A DNA stretch of 63,425 bases from an uncultured Butyricimonas sp. (GTDB lineage: Bacteria > Bacteroidota > Bacteroidia > Bacteroidales > Marinifilaceae). The notes below the pieces were generated by a model that was not told where the DNA came from, did not search any database, and worked only from the letters and a program-made list of their open reading frames with translations. The stretch covers positions 1 to 63,425 of the forward strand of contig CALUHX010000013.1 in NCBI GenBank assembly GCA_944320555.1, read 5' to 3'. Position numbers and translations under genes: made by a program. Positions 8,438 through 17,144 of the stretch are shown here, in pieces (the stretch's first letter is position 1; each line of letters starts with the position of its first letter).

Positions 8438-9289
8438 TTATTTTCCAAAGTGCAGAACTCTTTTCAAAATAAGGCGTAACGCATGAAATGTGTAGCAACA
8501 TCTGTATAAAAAAAACAAATTGCAAACACTTGCAAGTTGAATATTTCTAGCATAATACAAAATAGCGTTGGCTAATATCTTGCTGTAAAACAAAATCTCA
8601 TATTTGTTTATGGCTGTCGTAAATGGCAAACATGATTCAAAACATTTTTGTAGAATCCGTTTTTTATTTGAAGCTCTATTTTCTGTATCAAGGTTATATA
8701 CAGCAGTCACCTTTTCAGACTTGACCAACCTATATTTCCTAGCTATTCTACACCACATTTCGATATCCTCTCCATTAGTTAATCGCTCGTTAAATTCTCC
8801 CACACTATTAAAACATTCTCTATTGCACATGACCACACTACTCCATACTAACGCTCGATTAAAAGATTCTGCAAAAAAATCTTCAACTACATAATCTTTC
8901 TGTCGAACATTTTCTGGGATATAATCATTAGTCCAAGATGTGGAAAAAAATTTCATTTTAGGATAACGACCCATTAAATCAACGAGAACTTCTAAATGAT
9001 CACTCGTCCATACATCGTCACCATCTAAAAATGTAATCCAACCATACCTACTTTCCTTTATTCCTAAATTTCTCGCAGAAGAAACCCCTCCATTAGATTT
9101 ATTTATTATTCGTATTCGCCAGTCCTTAAGTTTTTGTGCATTTGCCAAACTCTGATCCGTTGAACCATCGTTCACAATAATCAACTCAAAAAAAGGATAA
9201 CTCTGTCTCAAAACCGATTCTATTGTCCTTTGTATGCTTTTCTCTTTATTATAAAGAGGAATAACTACAGATATAAACACCTGGTTCAT
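8438..9289 (-). CDS. family 2 glycosyltransferase
   Basis: GT-A sugar transferase, 283 residues. It opens FISVVIPLYNKEKSIQRTIE, then INDGSTDQS, GVSSARNLGIKESRYGWITF and the metal site LDGDD (about residues 91-95). NGEDIEMWCRIARKY (about 171-185) is the acceptor/catalytic region. The C-terminus is cationic and aromatic and may bind the membrane. It belongs to the AT-rich central block, which codes for the variable sugars of the capsule. Confidence 0.87.
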   Translation of the reverse strand: MNQVFISVVIPLYNKEKSIQRTIESVLRQSYPFFELIIVNDGSTDQSLANAQKLKDWRIRIINKSNGGVSSARNLGIKESRYGWITFLDGDDVWTSDHLEVLVDLMGRYPKMKFFSTSWTNDYIPENVRQKDYVVEDFFAESFNRALVWSSVVMCNRECFNSVGEFNERLTNGEDIEMWCRIARKYRLVKSEKVTAVYNLDTENRASNKKRILQKCFESCLPFTTAINKYEILFYSKILANAILYYARNIQLASVCNLFFLYRCCYTFHALRLILKRVLHFGK

Positions 9290-9384
9290 TACTTACTACT
9301 TTCAGAAAACAATGTCAATTTCAACAAATCCTATATACGTATACATTTTACAGAACACAAAACTACTTATCGGAGTAATAGAGT

Positions 9385-10545
9385 TTACATTTGGTTGCTA
9401 TTAAGATACAAATCCAACACTTTAAATTGCTCCAAAGACTTCAATCTCTCATCCTTTAAAGTACATCTACTATTATTTGCCATTTCAGCTAATATGCTCT
9501 CCTTATCCAAATGTTCATTTATTTCATCGATTCTCAAATATTTACCAACATACCCTAAATCATCCAACACATTTTTCATTTTATCGCTATATATCAACGG
9601 AAAAACATTCTGTCCCGCTAAAATACTCAGTATCATAGCATGAAATCTTGTGGTAAATACGGATTCCATTGACAAATACTTAGATAAAAAAACATCAATA
9701 TCCCCGTTATACAATATCTTTTTCACTTTTCCTTTTTTGTCTGTATCCAGCATGGACAATATCTCTCTTATAGCCGACTCGTCTCCTTCTGCCGCACAAA
9801 AAGATATCAAATACACATTTTTCCCTCTATCTATACTTTTGGATAGGCAATCAGATATCAACGAATAATATCTACTGGTGTATTCCCGCAAATTTTCCCT
9901 TCGATATAAATCAATAACAGAAAATCCTATCGAATCTTTTTCTTTTGTAATTGCGGGAAGTTTCAATTGAAACACAATATCTGATGCATATCTTATATTC
10001 TTCAAATTTTGGAATAGTTTATATGAGTAACTCTCACGAAAACAGGCATCTGTAAATTCCCGAAACAACTTTTCGTAAAACAATTTGTATCCATCATCTT
10101 TCACAGGTCCGAAATTTGCACCTATAATAAATTTTGGCTTTGCAGAAAACACGGAAACAATAGATTCAAACACATAATCTTTACGAGACAGTTTGGATTG
10201 ATTTTGGATAAAAACAGACCCTCCGATATGAATATAACCTGCGCACTTCTTATACCTTCTATAAAAAAAACATTTATGCAAAAGAATTGGCAATTTACTA
10301 CTTGAAGCGGAAAACTTATTCACTATCCTATAAATAAGATCTTCCGCCTTGTTGAAATAAGAAATTTTCACATTCTTATATCGACTCACAAATTCTACAT
10401 AACTATTGTTTCGTGTGAACAATACAAATTGTTGGTTAGGATATTTCTCAAATAAAATTTTCAAAAACAAATCATCACCCACATTAAATGAGGTGTATGC
10501 TCTAACCAAATAGGCATTTTTGCAGAACCCTTTATGTTTGTTCAT
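9385..10545 (-). CDS. polysaccharide pyruvyl transferase family protein
   Basis: Family known to put pyruvate ketals from PEP onto sugars of exopolysaccharides (PF04230-type, as in CsaB/WcaK). The 386-residue protein has the early AYTSFNVGDDLFLKILFEKY (nucleotide-fold start with N-x-G-D), the central IHIGGSVFIQN and the family's late FTTRFHAMILSILAGQNVFP, where R and H are conserved. It overlaps the flippase gene by four bases (ATGA), so translation is coupled. If active it would add a negative charge to the repeat unit. Confidence 0.8.
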   Translation of the reverse strand: MNKHKGFCKNAYLVRAYTSFNVGDDLFLKILFEKYPNQQFVLFTRNNSYVEFVSRYKNVKISYFNKAEDLIYRIVNKFSASSSKLPILLHKCFFYRRYKKCAGYIHIGGSVFIQNQSKLSRKDYVFESIVSVFSAKPKFIIGANFGPVKDDGYKLFYEKLFREFTDACFRESYSYKLFQNLKNIRYASDIVFQLKLPAITKEKDSIGFSVIDLYRRENLREYTSRYYSLISDCLSKSIDRGKNVYLISFCAAEGDESAIREILSMLDTDKKGKVKKILYNGDIDVFLSKYLSMESVFTTRFHAMILSILAGQNVFPLIYSDKMKNVLDDLGYVGKYLRIDEINEHLDKESILAEMANNSRCTLKDERLKSLEQFKVLDLYLNSNQM

Positions 10546-12077
10546 GACTTTAATTTTAAAGCGATATAAGTCAGAGGTTTTCTTATCAGATTCCTTTCAT
10601 AGTCGTTAAAAGAACACCTCCAAAAGAAAAACAAATAGACTATCGAATAAATTATTATCGAAATAATCAATTTCATCACTGTATCAGGTTCAATAAACTT
10701 TATGACAAAATATGTGAGAAGGACCAGTATCAACGGAATAATTGACATCTTACCTATTTGTCTCCAAAAAGATACAATGTCTATATGAACAACCTTTTTA
10801 TAATAGACATTCATCACAATGACATGACCTAAAATCAATGCGACAGAAGTCCCCACCGCACAACCGATACCACCATATTCTTTCGCCAGCGGAACCGAAA
10901 GGAATAAACTCAATATTGCAATGACAACATACAAAATAGAGCGAAAGCGCATCTTGTTTTTTGCTTGAAGGATAGTCGTCCCCAAATTTTGAATCAATGG
11001 CACGGTAAAAGGAACGATAAGACACAATGTAATCCAATATGCCGATTCATATTCAGGTCCAGCCCAAAGTATGATGAAATACTTTCCAAATAAAATGAAT
11101 CCTGTAAGAATAAATACCATCACCGAATATTGAATACGTCCTGTTCTTATAAACAAATCCGAAATCTCCTTGTCTTCACTATTTTTTGCGACCATTGTGG
11201 TAACTTTAGGCAAAAAGACCCCGTAAATCGCAAGGGAAAAACTCATATATATACTATGAATTTGTATAGACACGCTATATATTGCGACAATCGCCGCCCC
11301 GCAAAACATCCCCAACACAAATTGACCCGTACTCCAATATATTCTGTCCATTATCGCATTGAGAAAAATCCAAAAGGAATAAATAGAGACTTCCTTAAAA
11401 AATCCCCACTTAAATTTTCCAAAGGAAACCTTTACATGCAGCTTGTTCTTACAATACCACCAATTGATCAACAACGTGACAATATTGAATATAGTAGTCA
11501 CCACCACCATTCCGATCGCCCGGTATCCCATATACAACATGACGACCATAACGACAGGATTCAAAATAATTCGAACAATATTGACAGTCTTTGTAAAGAC
11601 GAATTTTTCATAAGCGATTATAATCGCACCCCATATGCTCATCGGAAAAGTAAAAGCCAAATTAAAAACCATCAATGACATCATGACTCTAATTTTGTAC
11701 AATTCCATGTCATCCATTGTCCTATCGAAAAGAGCCTCCACGTTATACAAAAGAAAACCTCCAAACAACAATACCAAAACACTTATCCCAATATATAGGA
11801 CAAAAAACATCCCGAACATCTCGTATTGCTCTTTGACTTTCCCCTCCACTCTGTATTTAGCCGTATAGCGAACAATTGCATTGGCAAACCCAAGGTCCAA
11901 CACCGTCAGATATGCTACCACCGAAGCCGCCAAAGAATAAAGACCGTATTCCACCTGCCCCATCATACGAAGCATGAAAGGTGTGTATACAAGCCCTATA
12001 ATGTTATTTAACACTATAGACACATACGACAATAACGCTCCAGCCTTAAGTTGGTTGATTGCCATTCTTTTACTCAA
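10542..12077 (-). CDS. wzx: polysaccharide flippase (Wzx-like, MOP superfamily)
   Basis: Twelve to fourteen hydrophobic segments over 511 residues. The N-terminus KAGALLSYVSIVLNNIIGLV and the AASVVAYLTVLDLGFANAIVRY region are typical of the oligosaccharide flippase branch of the MOP exporters. It would turn the undecaprenyl-linked repeat unit from the cytoplasmic to the periplasmic face, where Wzy polymerises it. It is followed by a translationally coupled pyruvyl transferase gene. The 217 bases upstream, up to the toxin gene, hold nothing I can recognise. Confidence 0.88.
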   Translation of the reverse strand: MSKRMAINQLKAGALLSYVSIVLNNIIGLVYTPFMLRMMGQVEYGLYSLAASVVAYLTVLDLGFANAIVRYTAKYRVEGKVKEQYEMFGMFFVLYIGISVLVLLFGGFLLYNVEALFDRTMDDMELYKIRVMMSLMVFNLAFTFPMSIWGAIIIAYEKFVFTKTVNIVRIILNPVVMVVMLYMGYRAIGMVVVTTIFNIVTLLINWWYCKNKLHVKVSFGKFKWGFFKEVSIYSFWIFLNAIMDRIYWSTGQFVLGMFCGAAIVAIYSVSIQIHSIYMSFSLAIYGVFLPKVTTMVAKNSEDKEISDLFIRTGRIQYSVMVFILTGFILFGKYFIILWAGPEYESAYWITLCLIVPFTVPLIQNLGTTILQAKNKMRFRSILYVVIAILSLFLSVPLAKEYGGIGCAVGTSVALILGHVIVMNVYYKKVVHIDIVSFWRQIGKMSIIPLILVLLTYFVIKFIEPDTVMKLIISIIIYSIVYLFFFWRCSFNDYERNLIRKPLTYIALKLKS

Positions 12078-12294
12078 TTACGTTCACAACACATTGAGTA
12101 CGCATTCCCCGTACATTTTTTCATTCGTATATACACACATCCCCCTCTACCGATTTTCATACGTCATCACCATATCCGTACTATGGATTCAGCCGACATA
12201 CACATCGACTTCCCTCCTTGTACAAAACATGTTATTGCAGCCTAATTATTAACACTATTTCCCCGTAATTTTAGGTATACGAAATCATCTATTT

Positions 12295-12567
12295 TTAAAA
12301 CAAATCGGAATGCGTCCCCGTGTTCAAGAACAGCAAGACAAGCTCCTTGTCATTTTGTTGCCAAAGTAGAAGCCAGTCCGGCTTCACATGACACTCCCAC
12401 ACGCCCGCATAATTTCCGGTAAGTTTGTGAGGCTTGTACTCCATCGGCAACCGTCCGTGAACCTCCAACAAGGAGATGACCTTGTGAAGTTCCTCCAACG
12501 GCAATCCCCGCTTCTCGCACAACGTCAAGGAGCGTTTGAATTGTCTGGTATAACCAATGGAATACAT
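12295..12567 (-). CDS. RelE/YafQ-family toxin
   Basis: Type II toxin of 90 residues, predicted to cleave mRNA on the ribosome. It shows the family's short layout: YSIGYTRQFKRSLTLCEKRG, LHKVISLLEVHGRLP, YKPHKLTGNYAGVWECHVKPDWLLLW (H and D of the YafQ active region) and the final LFLNTGTHSDLF. The start codon overlaps the stop of the antitoxin (TGATG). The pair sits inside the capsule locus between the flippase and the UDP-sugar dehydrogenase and has its own promoter. Confidence 0.87.
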   Translation of the reverse strand: MYSIGYTRQFKRSLTLCEKRGLPLEELHKVISLLEVHGRLPMEYKPHKLTGNYAGVWECHVKPDWLLLWQQNDKELVLLFLNTGTHSDLF

Positions 12568-12773
12568 CAGCCCAGAATTTGTTGGAAAAGGTCGTCCGTG
12601 CTTTTCGCCTTGTACACCCTTCCCTCCCTCACGTCCTCAAGAGCGGCGTCCAATCCGGACTTCTTCGGCGTGGAAATAACTTCGACTATGGACACACCCT
12701 TCATCAACTCGACAACCTTGATCAAGCGGTTCATCACACTGGCGTTCTCAAATTGTAATATCAATTGCTTCAT
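12567..12773 (-). CDS. antitoxin of the YafQ-like pair
   Basis: 68-residue partner encoded just before the toxin with a one-base overlap. The first 45 residues may form a small dimerising or DNA-binding domain. The tail GRVYKAKSTDDLFQQIL is the usual toxin-wrapping end seen in Bacteroidetes antitoxins next to YafQ-type toxins. I infer antitoxin function from size and position, since the N-terminal domain has no clear AbrB or ribbon-helix-helix signature. Antitoxins of this kind usually repress their own promoter. Confidence 0.75.
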   Translation of the reverse strand: MKQLILQFENASVMNRLIKVVELMKGVSIVEVISTPKKSGLDAALEDVREGRVYKAKSTDDLFQQILG

Positions 12774-12797
12774 AGTCGTGTTTCTTTTTATCTCTCA

Positions 12798-12828
12798 CAA
12801 AGATACGCCATTTTTATTTCCCACCAAA
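12798..12828 (-). promoter_or_regulatory. promoter of the toxin-antitoxin operon
   Basis: Minus-strand TTTG (12825-12828), a 19-base spacer and TATCTTTG (12798-12805), 24 bases before the antitoxin start. It is a near-perfect Bacteroidetes promoter and lets the pair be expressed whether or not the capsule promoter is on. Confidence 0.7.
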
Positions 12829-12863
12829 GAATCTTTCCGGAAAATAACCGCCTTTTCCTCTCG

Positions 12864-14141
12864 TTATAATCTTCCGTCCACAATTTCCTTTTTCAAAAAT
12901 CCCTTCACATCGAATATCACATGTTTATCCTTCGCCAGCGATACCACATCCAACCCATTGAACTTCTCATGCGCCACAGCCAATATCACCGCGTCCGCCT
13001 TCCCCTCCGGCAACTCGTTCACAACCTCTATCCCATACTCGTGCCGCACAATGTCAGGATTCGCCCATGGGTCATAAACCGTGAGGTTCAAATTATACTC
13101 CTTCAACGCCTTGTAAATGTCTATCACCTTCGTGTTCCGAACGTCCGGGCAGTTCTCCTTGAACGTGAAGCCCAATATCAAAATGTCCGAACCCAACACC
13201 TGTATCCCCTTCTTCAGCATCAGCCTCACCGTCTCATTCGCCACGTATTCCCCCATACCGTCGTTCATCCTGCGTCCCGCCAAGATAATCTCCGGATGAT
13301 ACCCGTGACGCTGGGCGCATTGCGCCAGATAATAAGGATCGACCCCGATGCAATGCCCTCCGACCAGGCCCGGCTTGAACGGCAGGAAGTTCCACTTCGT
13401 AGAAGCCGCCTCCAACACGTCCTGCGTGTCTATCCCCAGCTTGTTGAATATCTTCGACAACTCGTTCACGAAAGCGATGTTGATGTCACGCTGCGAGTTC
13501 TCGATCACCTTCGCAGCCTCCGCAACCTTGATGCTCGGCGCCAGATGCGTCCCAGCGACAATCACCGAGCCGTAAACCTCGTTCACTAATTTCCCTATTT
13601 CCGGAGTGGAGCCCGACGTCACCTTCTTGATTTTCTCCACCGTGTGCAGCTTGTCCCCCGGATTGATGCGCTCCGGGCTGTATCCGGCGAAGAAGTCCTC
13701 GTTGTATCTCAACCCCGAAACTTTCTCCACCACGGGTATGCACTCGTCCTCCGTCACTCCCGGATAGACCGTCGACTCGTAGACCACGATGTCGCCCTTC
13801 CCTATCACCTTCCCCACCGTCTCGCTCGCCCCGTACAGCGGCGACAAGTCCGGGTTGTTATTCTCATCCACCGGTGTCGGCACCGCCACCACGTAAAAGT
13901 TGCAGTCCCGGATCTTCTCCACGTCCGCAGTACAGACAAACCCGTGCTCCCGTATAGCCTCTTGCAACAACTCGTCCGACACCTCCAGCGTGGCGTCGTG
14001 ACCCGCCATCAACGCCTCCACCCTCGCCGGGTTCATGTCGAATCCTATTGTCTTATACCTTGTCGAAAACAGCCGGGCCAACGGCAAACCTACGTAGCCC
14101 AGTCCTATCACGCATACCTTAACTTCTTCCAGCTTCATCAT
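12864..14141 (-). CDS. nucleotide-sugar dehydrogenase (UDP-GalNAc/UDP-hexose 6-dehydrogenase, TviB/WbpO type)
   Basis: Oxidises the C6 hydroxyl of a UDP-sugar to a carboxylate with two NAD+. The 425-residue protein has the NAD site VIGLGYVGLPLA (G13, G15, G18), the conserved VPTPVDENNNPDL, YESTVYPGVTEDEC and the catalytic cysteine C264 in GGHCIGVDPYYLA. The C-terminal UDP-binding domain follows (ILGFTFKENCPDVRNTKV). Length and motifs fit the WbpO/TviB branch. With the epimerase encoded just upstream it would make UDP-GalNAcA from UDP-GlcNAc. Exact substrate is inference. Confidence 0.87.
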   Translation of the reverse strand: MMKLEEVKVCVIGLGYVGLPLARLFSTRYKTIGFDMNPARVEALMAGHDATLEVSDELLQEAIREHGFVCTADVEKIRDCNFYVVAVPTPVDENNNPDLSPLYGASETVGKVIGKGDIVVYESTVYPGVTEDECIPVVEKVSGLRYNEDFFAGYSPERINPGDKLHTVEKIKKVTSGSTPEIGKLVNEVYGSVIVAGTHLAPSIKVAEAAKVIENSQRDINIAFVNELSKIFNKLGIDTQDVLEAASTKWNFLPFKPGLVGGHCIGVDPYYLAQCAQRHGYHPEIILAGRRMNDGMGEYVANETVRLMLKKGIQVLGSDILILGFTFKENCPDVRNTKVIDIYKALKEYNLNLTVYDPWANPDIVRHEYGIEVVNELPEGKADAVILAVAHEKFNGLDVVSLAKDKHVIFDVKGFLKKEIVDGRL

Positions 14142-14201
14142 GATATGTCTATTTTTATGTGTTTTATGATTGTCTTGTTTTTCTGATTATGTCCTTCCGC
14201 C

Positions 14202-15170
14202 TCACAGGTTCTCCCAATACCACCTCACCGCCTCCTTCAACCCTTCTTTCATGCTGTATCTCGGCTCATAGCCCAACAGCCTTTTCGCCTTCTCCACATT
14301 CGCCAAAGAGTGGGGAATGTCCCCCGCCCGATAAGGACCGTGCACGGCTTCCACCTTCGCTATCTCCGCATCGAACGCCGACAGGTATTCCTTCAGATAC
14401 CGCACCAGGTCGTTCAATGTCGTCCGCTCGCCGTAGGCGGTGTTGTAAATCTGGTTCACCGCCTCCGGATTCGTCGTCTCCAACGCCAACACGTTCATCT
14501 GGATCACGTTGTCTATATAAGTGAAATCCCGGCTGTACTCCCCGTCGCCGTTGATCACCGGGCTCTCGTGCGCCATGAGCCTTTTCACGAACAACGGGAT
14601 AACCGCCGCGTACGCCCCGTGCGGATCCTGCCGCCTCCCGAACACGTTGAAATAGCGCAAGCCGATGTACTCTATCCCGTATGTCCTGGCGAACACGTCG
14701 GCGTACAACTCGTCCACGTACTTCGTGATCGCATACGGAGAAAGCGGCTTACCTATCACGTCCTCCACCTTCGGAAGGCTCTTGCTGTCCCCGTAGGTCG
14801 AGGAGCTGGCGGCAAAAACAAAACGCTTAATCCCGGCGTCCCTCGACGCCACCAGCATGTTCAGGAACCCGCCCACGTTCACGGCGTTAGATGTCAGCGG
14901 GTCTTTTATGCTTCGGGGCACGCTCCCCAACGCCGCCTCGTGCAGCACGTGGTCCATACCCTCCACCGCCTTCCGGCAGTCCTCCGGATTGCGGATGTCG
15001 CCCACCTGTAACTCGAAGCGGTCCGGGTAACGCTCCAGCAACGGGAACACGTTTCCCGGTTTCCCCGTCGCAAAATTGTCCAGGCAACGCACCTCGTGCC
15101 CCGCCCCAAGCAAATGCTCACACAAATTGGAACCGATGAATCCGGCCCCGCCAGTAATCAGTATCTTCAT
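14202..15170 (-). CDS. NAD-dependent UDP-N-acetylglucosamine 4-epimerase (TviC/WbpP type)
   Basis: Extended short-chain dehydrogenase of 322 residues. It shows GGAGFIG (residues 7-13), the S122-S124 region in SSSTYGD and the catalytic Y146-x3-K150 in YAITK. HEAALGSVPRSIKDP and RYFNVFGRRQDPHGAYAAVI are typical of the WbpP/TviC group, which converts UDP-GlcNAc and UDP-GalNAc. It is paired with the dehydrogenase gene 60 bases downstream to feed uronic-acid precursors into the polysaccharide. Confidence 0.87.
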   Translation of the reverse strand: MKILITGGAGFIGSNLCEHLLGAGHEVRCLDNFATGKPGNVFPLLERYPDRFELQVGDIRNPEDCRKAVEGMDHVLHEAALGSVPRSIKDPLTSNAVNVGGFLNMLVASRDAGIKRFVFAASSSTYGDSKSLPKVEDVIGKPLSPYAITKYVDELYADVFARTYGIEYIGLRYFNVFGRRQDPHGAYAAVIPLFVKRLMAHESPVINGDGEYSRDFTYIDNVIQMNVLALETTNPEAVNQIYNTAYGERTTLNDLVRYLKEYLSAFDAEIAKVEAVHGPYRAGDIPHSLANVEKAKRLLGYEPRYSMKEGLKEAVRWYWENL

Positions 15171-15191
15171 TTCTATACCAAATTTTAATTC

Positions 15192-15947
15192 TCAAATCTT
15201 TTTTCCCTCCGCCTCCAAACTATCCTCCAACACTCGTCTTGCCACGATGGCAAGCACCCGGGAAGCAGCGACCACATCGTCCGCCCCGACACCACGCCTC
15301 ATCGCTTCCATCATGCCGTCCTCCACTCGGCCCCCCCTTGCATCCAGCCGCCGTAATTCCTCCTCTAACCGCTCCCTATCGTCCTCGGAAAGTTCCGTAT
15401 CACCGGCAACGCTGTCGTACAACCGCAATGCTTCCAGCCAGTCCAGCAGTTCCTCTCCGTCCCAAATTCCACAACCTCCCAACACTTCAACCACCAATCC
15501 TCCCGCCAACCTCAGACATTCCTCGTCACCCGTGAAATAATGGCAATGGCACAGCAGCCGACACACTCCGCTCGTCCGACAAGGCAACACCAGCCGCCCA
15601 CGCTCCCGACTATAAAGCAACTTCCACGCAATCTCCAACCCTCGTTCCACGAACTCCGTGTCAACGCCCATCACATAGCTTCCTAACAAATCCGCCGCAT
15701 ACCCTAGCCGTTCCGCCAAAGGCAGATTCCCGTCACGAGCCAACACCTCCAACCGCCAACCAATCGCCCGCATCCGCCCGTGCAACGGAACCGTCTCCGC
15801 CACTCCTGCCAACTTCCAAGGATAAAGCAACCCCAACGTGTACAACGAGCGATACCCCGACTGCAAGCCGTGCAAGGCCTCAGCCTCCACATGATTCACG
15901 TCCAACGCCAACGAACGGTCATATAACGCTTTCAACAACTCTTCCAT
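15192..15947 (-). CDS. unrecognised protein in the UpxZ position of the capsule operon
   Basis: 251-residue, mainly helical, arginine- and leucine-rich protein with no signal peptide or membrane segment. It starts MEELLKALYDRSLALDVNHV and has a VLPCRTSGVCRLLCHCHYF cysteine/histidine cluster at about residues 120-138 that could hold a metal. It begins four bases after the stop of upxY, exactly where Bacteroides capsule loci usually carry upxZ, the small inhibitor of other loci's UpxY proteins. It is clearly longer than UpxZ and I see no convincing similarity. It may be a functional stand-in or unrelated. Confidence 0.65.
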   Translation of the reverse strand: MEELLKALYDRSLALDVNHVEAEALHGLQSGYRSLYTLGLLYPWKLAGVAETVPLHGRMRAIGWRLEVLARDGNLPLAERLGYAADLLGSYVMGVDTEFVERGLEIAWKLLYSRERGRLVLPCRTSGVCRLLCHCHYFTGDEECLRLAGGLVVEVLGGCGIWDGEELLDWLEALRLYDSVAGDTELSEDDRERLEEELRRLDARGGRVEDGMMEAMRRGVGADDVVAASRVLAIVARRVLEDSLEAEGKKI

Positions 15948-15951
15948 TGTC

Positions 15952-16518
15952 TCACCCTATCTTTTCCAAAAAAGAACTCGGTATGTAAGAGGTGGCTATT
16001 GAGGCGACCCCTTCTAGACGGATAATCACCCGCTTGTGACCGCGGATACGCATCAACTCCCCTTCCAAACCCGCCAAGGGACCTTTCACCACCCGCACCC
16101 GGTCGCCCTTCTTCAAATCCTTGTTCAGCACCTCTATCCCTTTCGACGCCACGTCAAGCAAAAACATAAAATCCGCCATCTGCTTGTCAGGGATTATCAA
16201 CGAATGACGCCCCTCTATGTCCTTCAAATAAACGATGCGCAAAGAATAATCATTCAACAGTGAAAAACTTGTCTCCTTGTCCGTCCGAATGAATATCATA
16301 CCATGAATCAACGGCACCATCGCCTTCTTCCGGCCAAAAGGCGTTTCCCGCACCAATTCCTCTGTCGGCAGAAAATTCTCCACCCCCAGTTTGTCCAAAC
16401 GCTCCTTCACGGCAAATTCCCGATTCCTGCGAGTATACGCCGCATACCAATGCAGCACCTTGCCTTTCACCAAGGACACCCCGCCTTCGACCCGTATGTC
16501 ACCATCATTTCCGCACAT
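15952..16518 (-). CDS. UpxY-family transcription antiterminator (NusG/RfaH-like)
   Basis: NusG-superfamily regulator that in Bacteroides lets RNA polymerase read through the long 5' part of its own capsule operon. The 188-residue protein has the NGN domain start HWYAAYTRRNREFAVKERLD, FLPTEE and PLIHGMIFIRTD, and a C-terminal KOW motif GDRVRVVKGPLAGLEGELMR (about residues 140-159). It is the first gene of the locus and is separated from the putative invertible promoter by a leader of about 330 bases. Around 20 residues precede the domain; a later start is possible. Confidence 0.88.
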   Translation of the reverse strand: MCGNDGDIRVEGGVSLVKGKVLHWYAAYTRRNREFAVKERLDKLGVENFLPTEELVRETPFGRKKAMVPLIHGMIFIRTDKETSFSLLNDYSLRIVYLKDIEGRHSLIIPDKQMADFMFLLDVASKGIEVLNKDLKKGDRVRVVKGPLAGLEGELMRIRGHKRVIIRLEGVASIATSYIPSSFLEKIG

Positions 16519-16562
16519 CCGATATATTTTATTCTAACCGCCAAAAACACAAAGACACGTCC

Positions 16563-16687
16563 CGGCAAGCCGACAAGACTTGCCGACCGGACACACGACT
16601 TCCTCGTCCGTCAAACCACGCCATATCGCGCGATACTTCCACGAGAACAGTCGACACAACAAAACAGCCCCGGACAATCACTGTCCG
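16563..16687 (-). promoter_or_regulatory. stem-loops in the untranslated leader of the capsule operon
   Basis: Three small perfect hairpins lie between the promoter region and upxY: CGGCAAG/CTTGCCG (16563-16585, 9-base loop), the 12-base palindrome TATCGCGCGATA (16624-16635) and CGGACA/TGTCCG (16671-16687, 5-base loop). Capsule leaders of this type are where UpxY acts, so they could be pause or termination structures. None has an obvious U-tract, and function is inferred from place only. Confidence 0.35.
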
Positions 16688-16849
16688 ACCCAATTTTCTC
16701 AACCAAAAATCCGAAGTAATTCCCGACCGGACACGCTTCGCGCACTAACCTTGTCACCGGCCCTGATTTGTTGCCATGCGCCAAACTTGCCCGCTTAAAA
16801 TTCACAGCCGGCGGCAAGCCTGAACTGTCTCAAAAAATGATCGTCTCAC

Positions 16850-17024
16850 TACAAACAATCGATCGTTTTTTTGTATTCCGGAATGGCGTGTTTTCGTGAA
16901 CTAGTATGAACTCGTAAAGAATGGTAACGTATTGATATTCAAATCTGAATTTTTTGGCGTTTTTCTTGTGTGGCAACAAAATCCGCTTTATATTTGTATC
17001 GCAAAAAACGATCGTTTTTTTGTA
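16850..17024. promoter_or_regulatory. putative invertible promoter of the capsule locus (now facing away from it)
   Basis: Two 22-base inverted repeats (16850-16871 and 17003-17024, 20 of 22 matching) enclose 131 bases. Each carries the core AAACGATCGT or its variant, close to the ARACGTWCGT core that I recall for the invertible capsule promoters of B. fragilis. Just inside the right repeat is a -7 box TATATTTG (16989-16996) with a weak TTG about 20 bases before it, pointing right, away from upxY. No matching box points left. In this state the capsule operon would be off; inversion would aim the promoter at upxY across a leader of about 340 bases. Because the core is palindromic, 16860-16878 and 17009-17027 also form a perfect 19-base direct repeat, so deletion rather than inversion is an alternative. 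No invertase gene lies in the window. Confidence 0.55.
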
Positions 17025-17144
17025 TTCAAACCTCCTTACAACAACCTACATATCAACATATTGAAAACAAGACATCCTTCCAAACGCCCTTTTTCAACCT
17101 CGGACCTGCCCTTTTCCTAAGGCTTTCAATAAGAAATCATTGGG

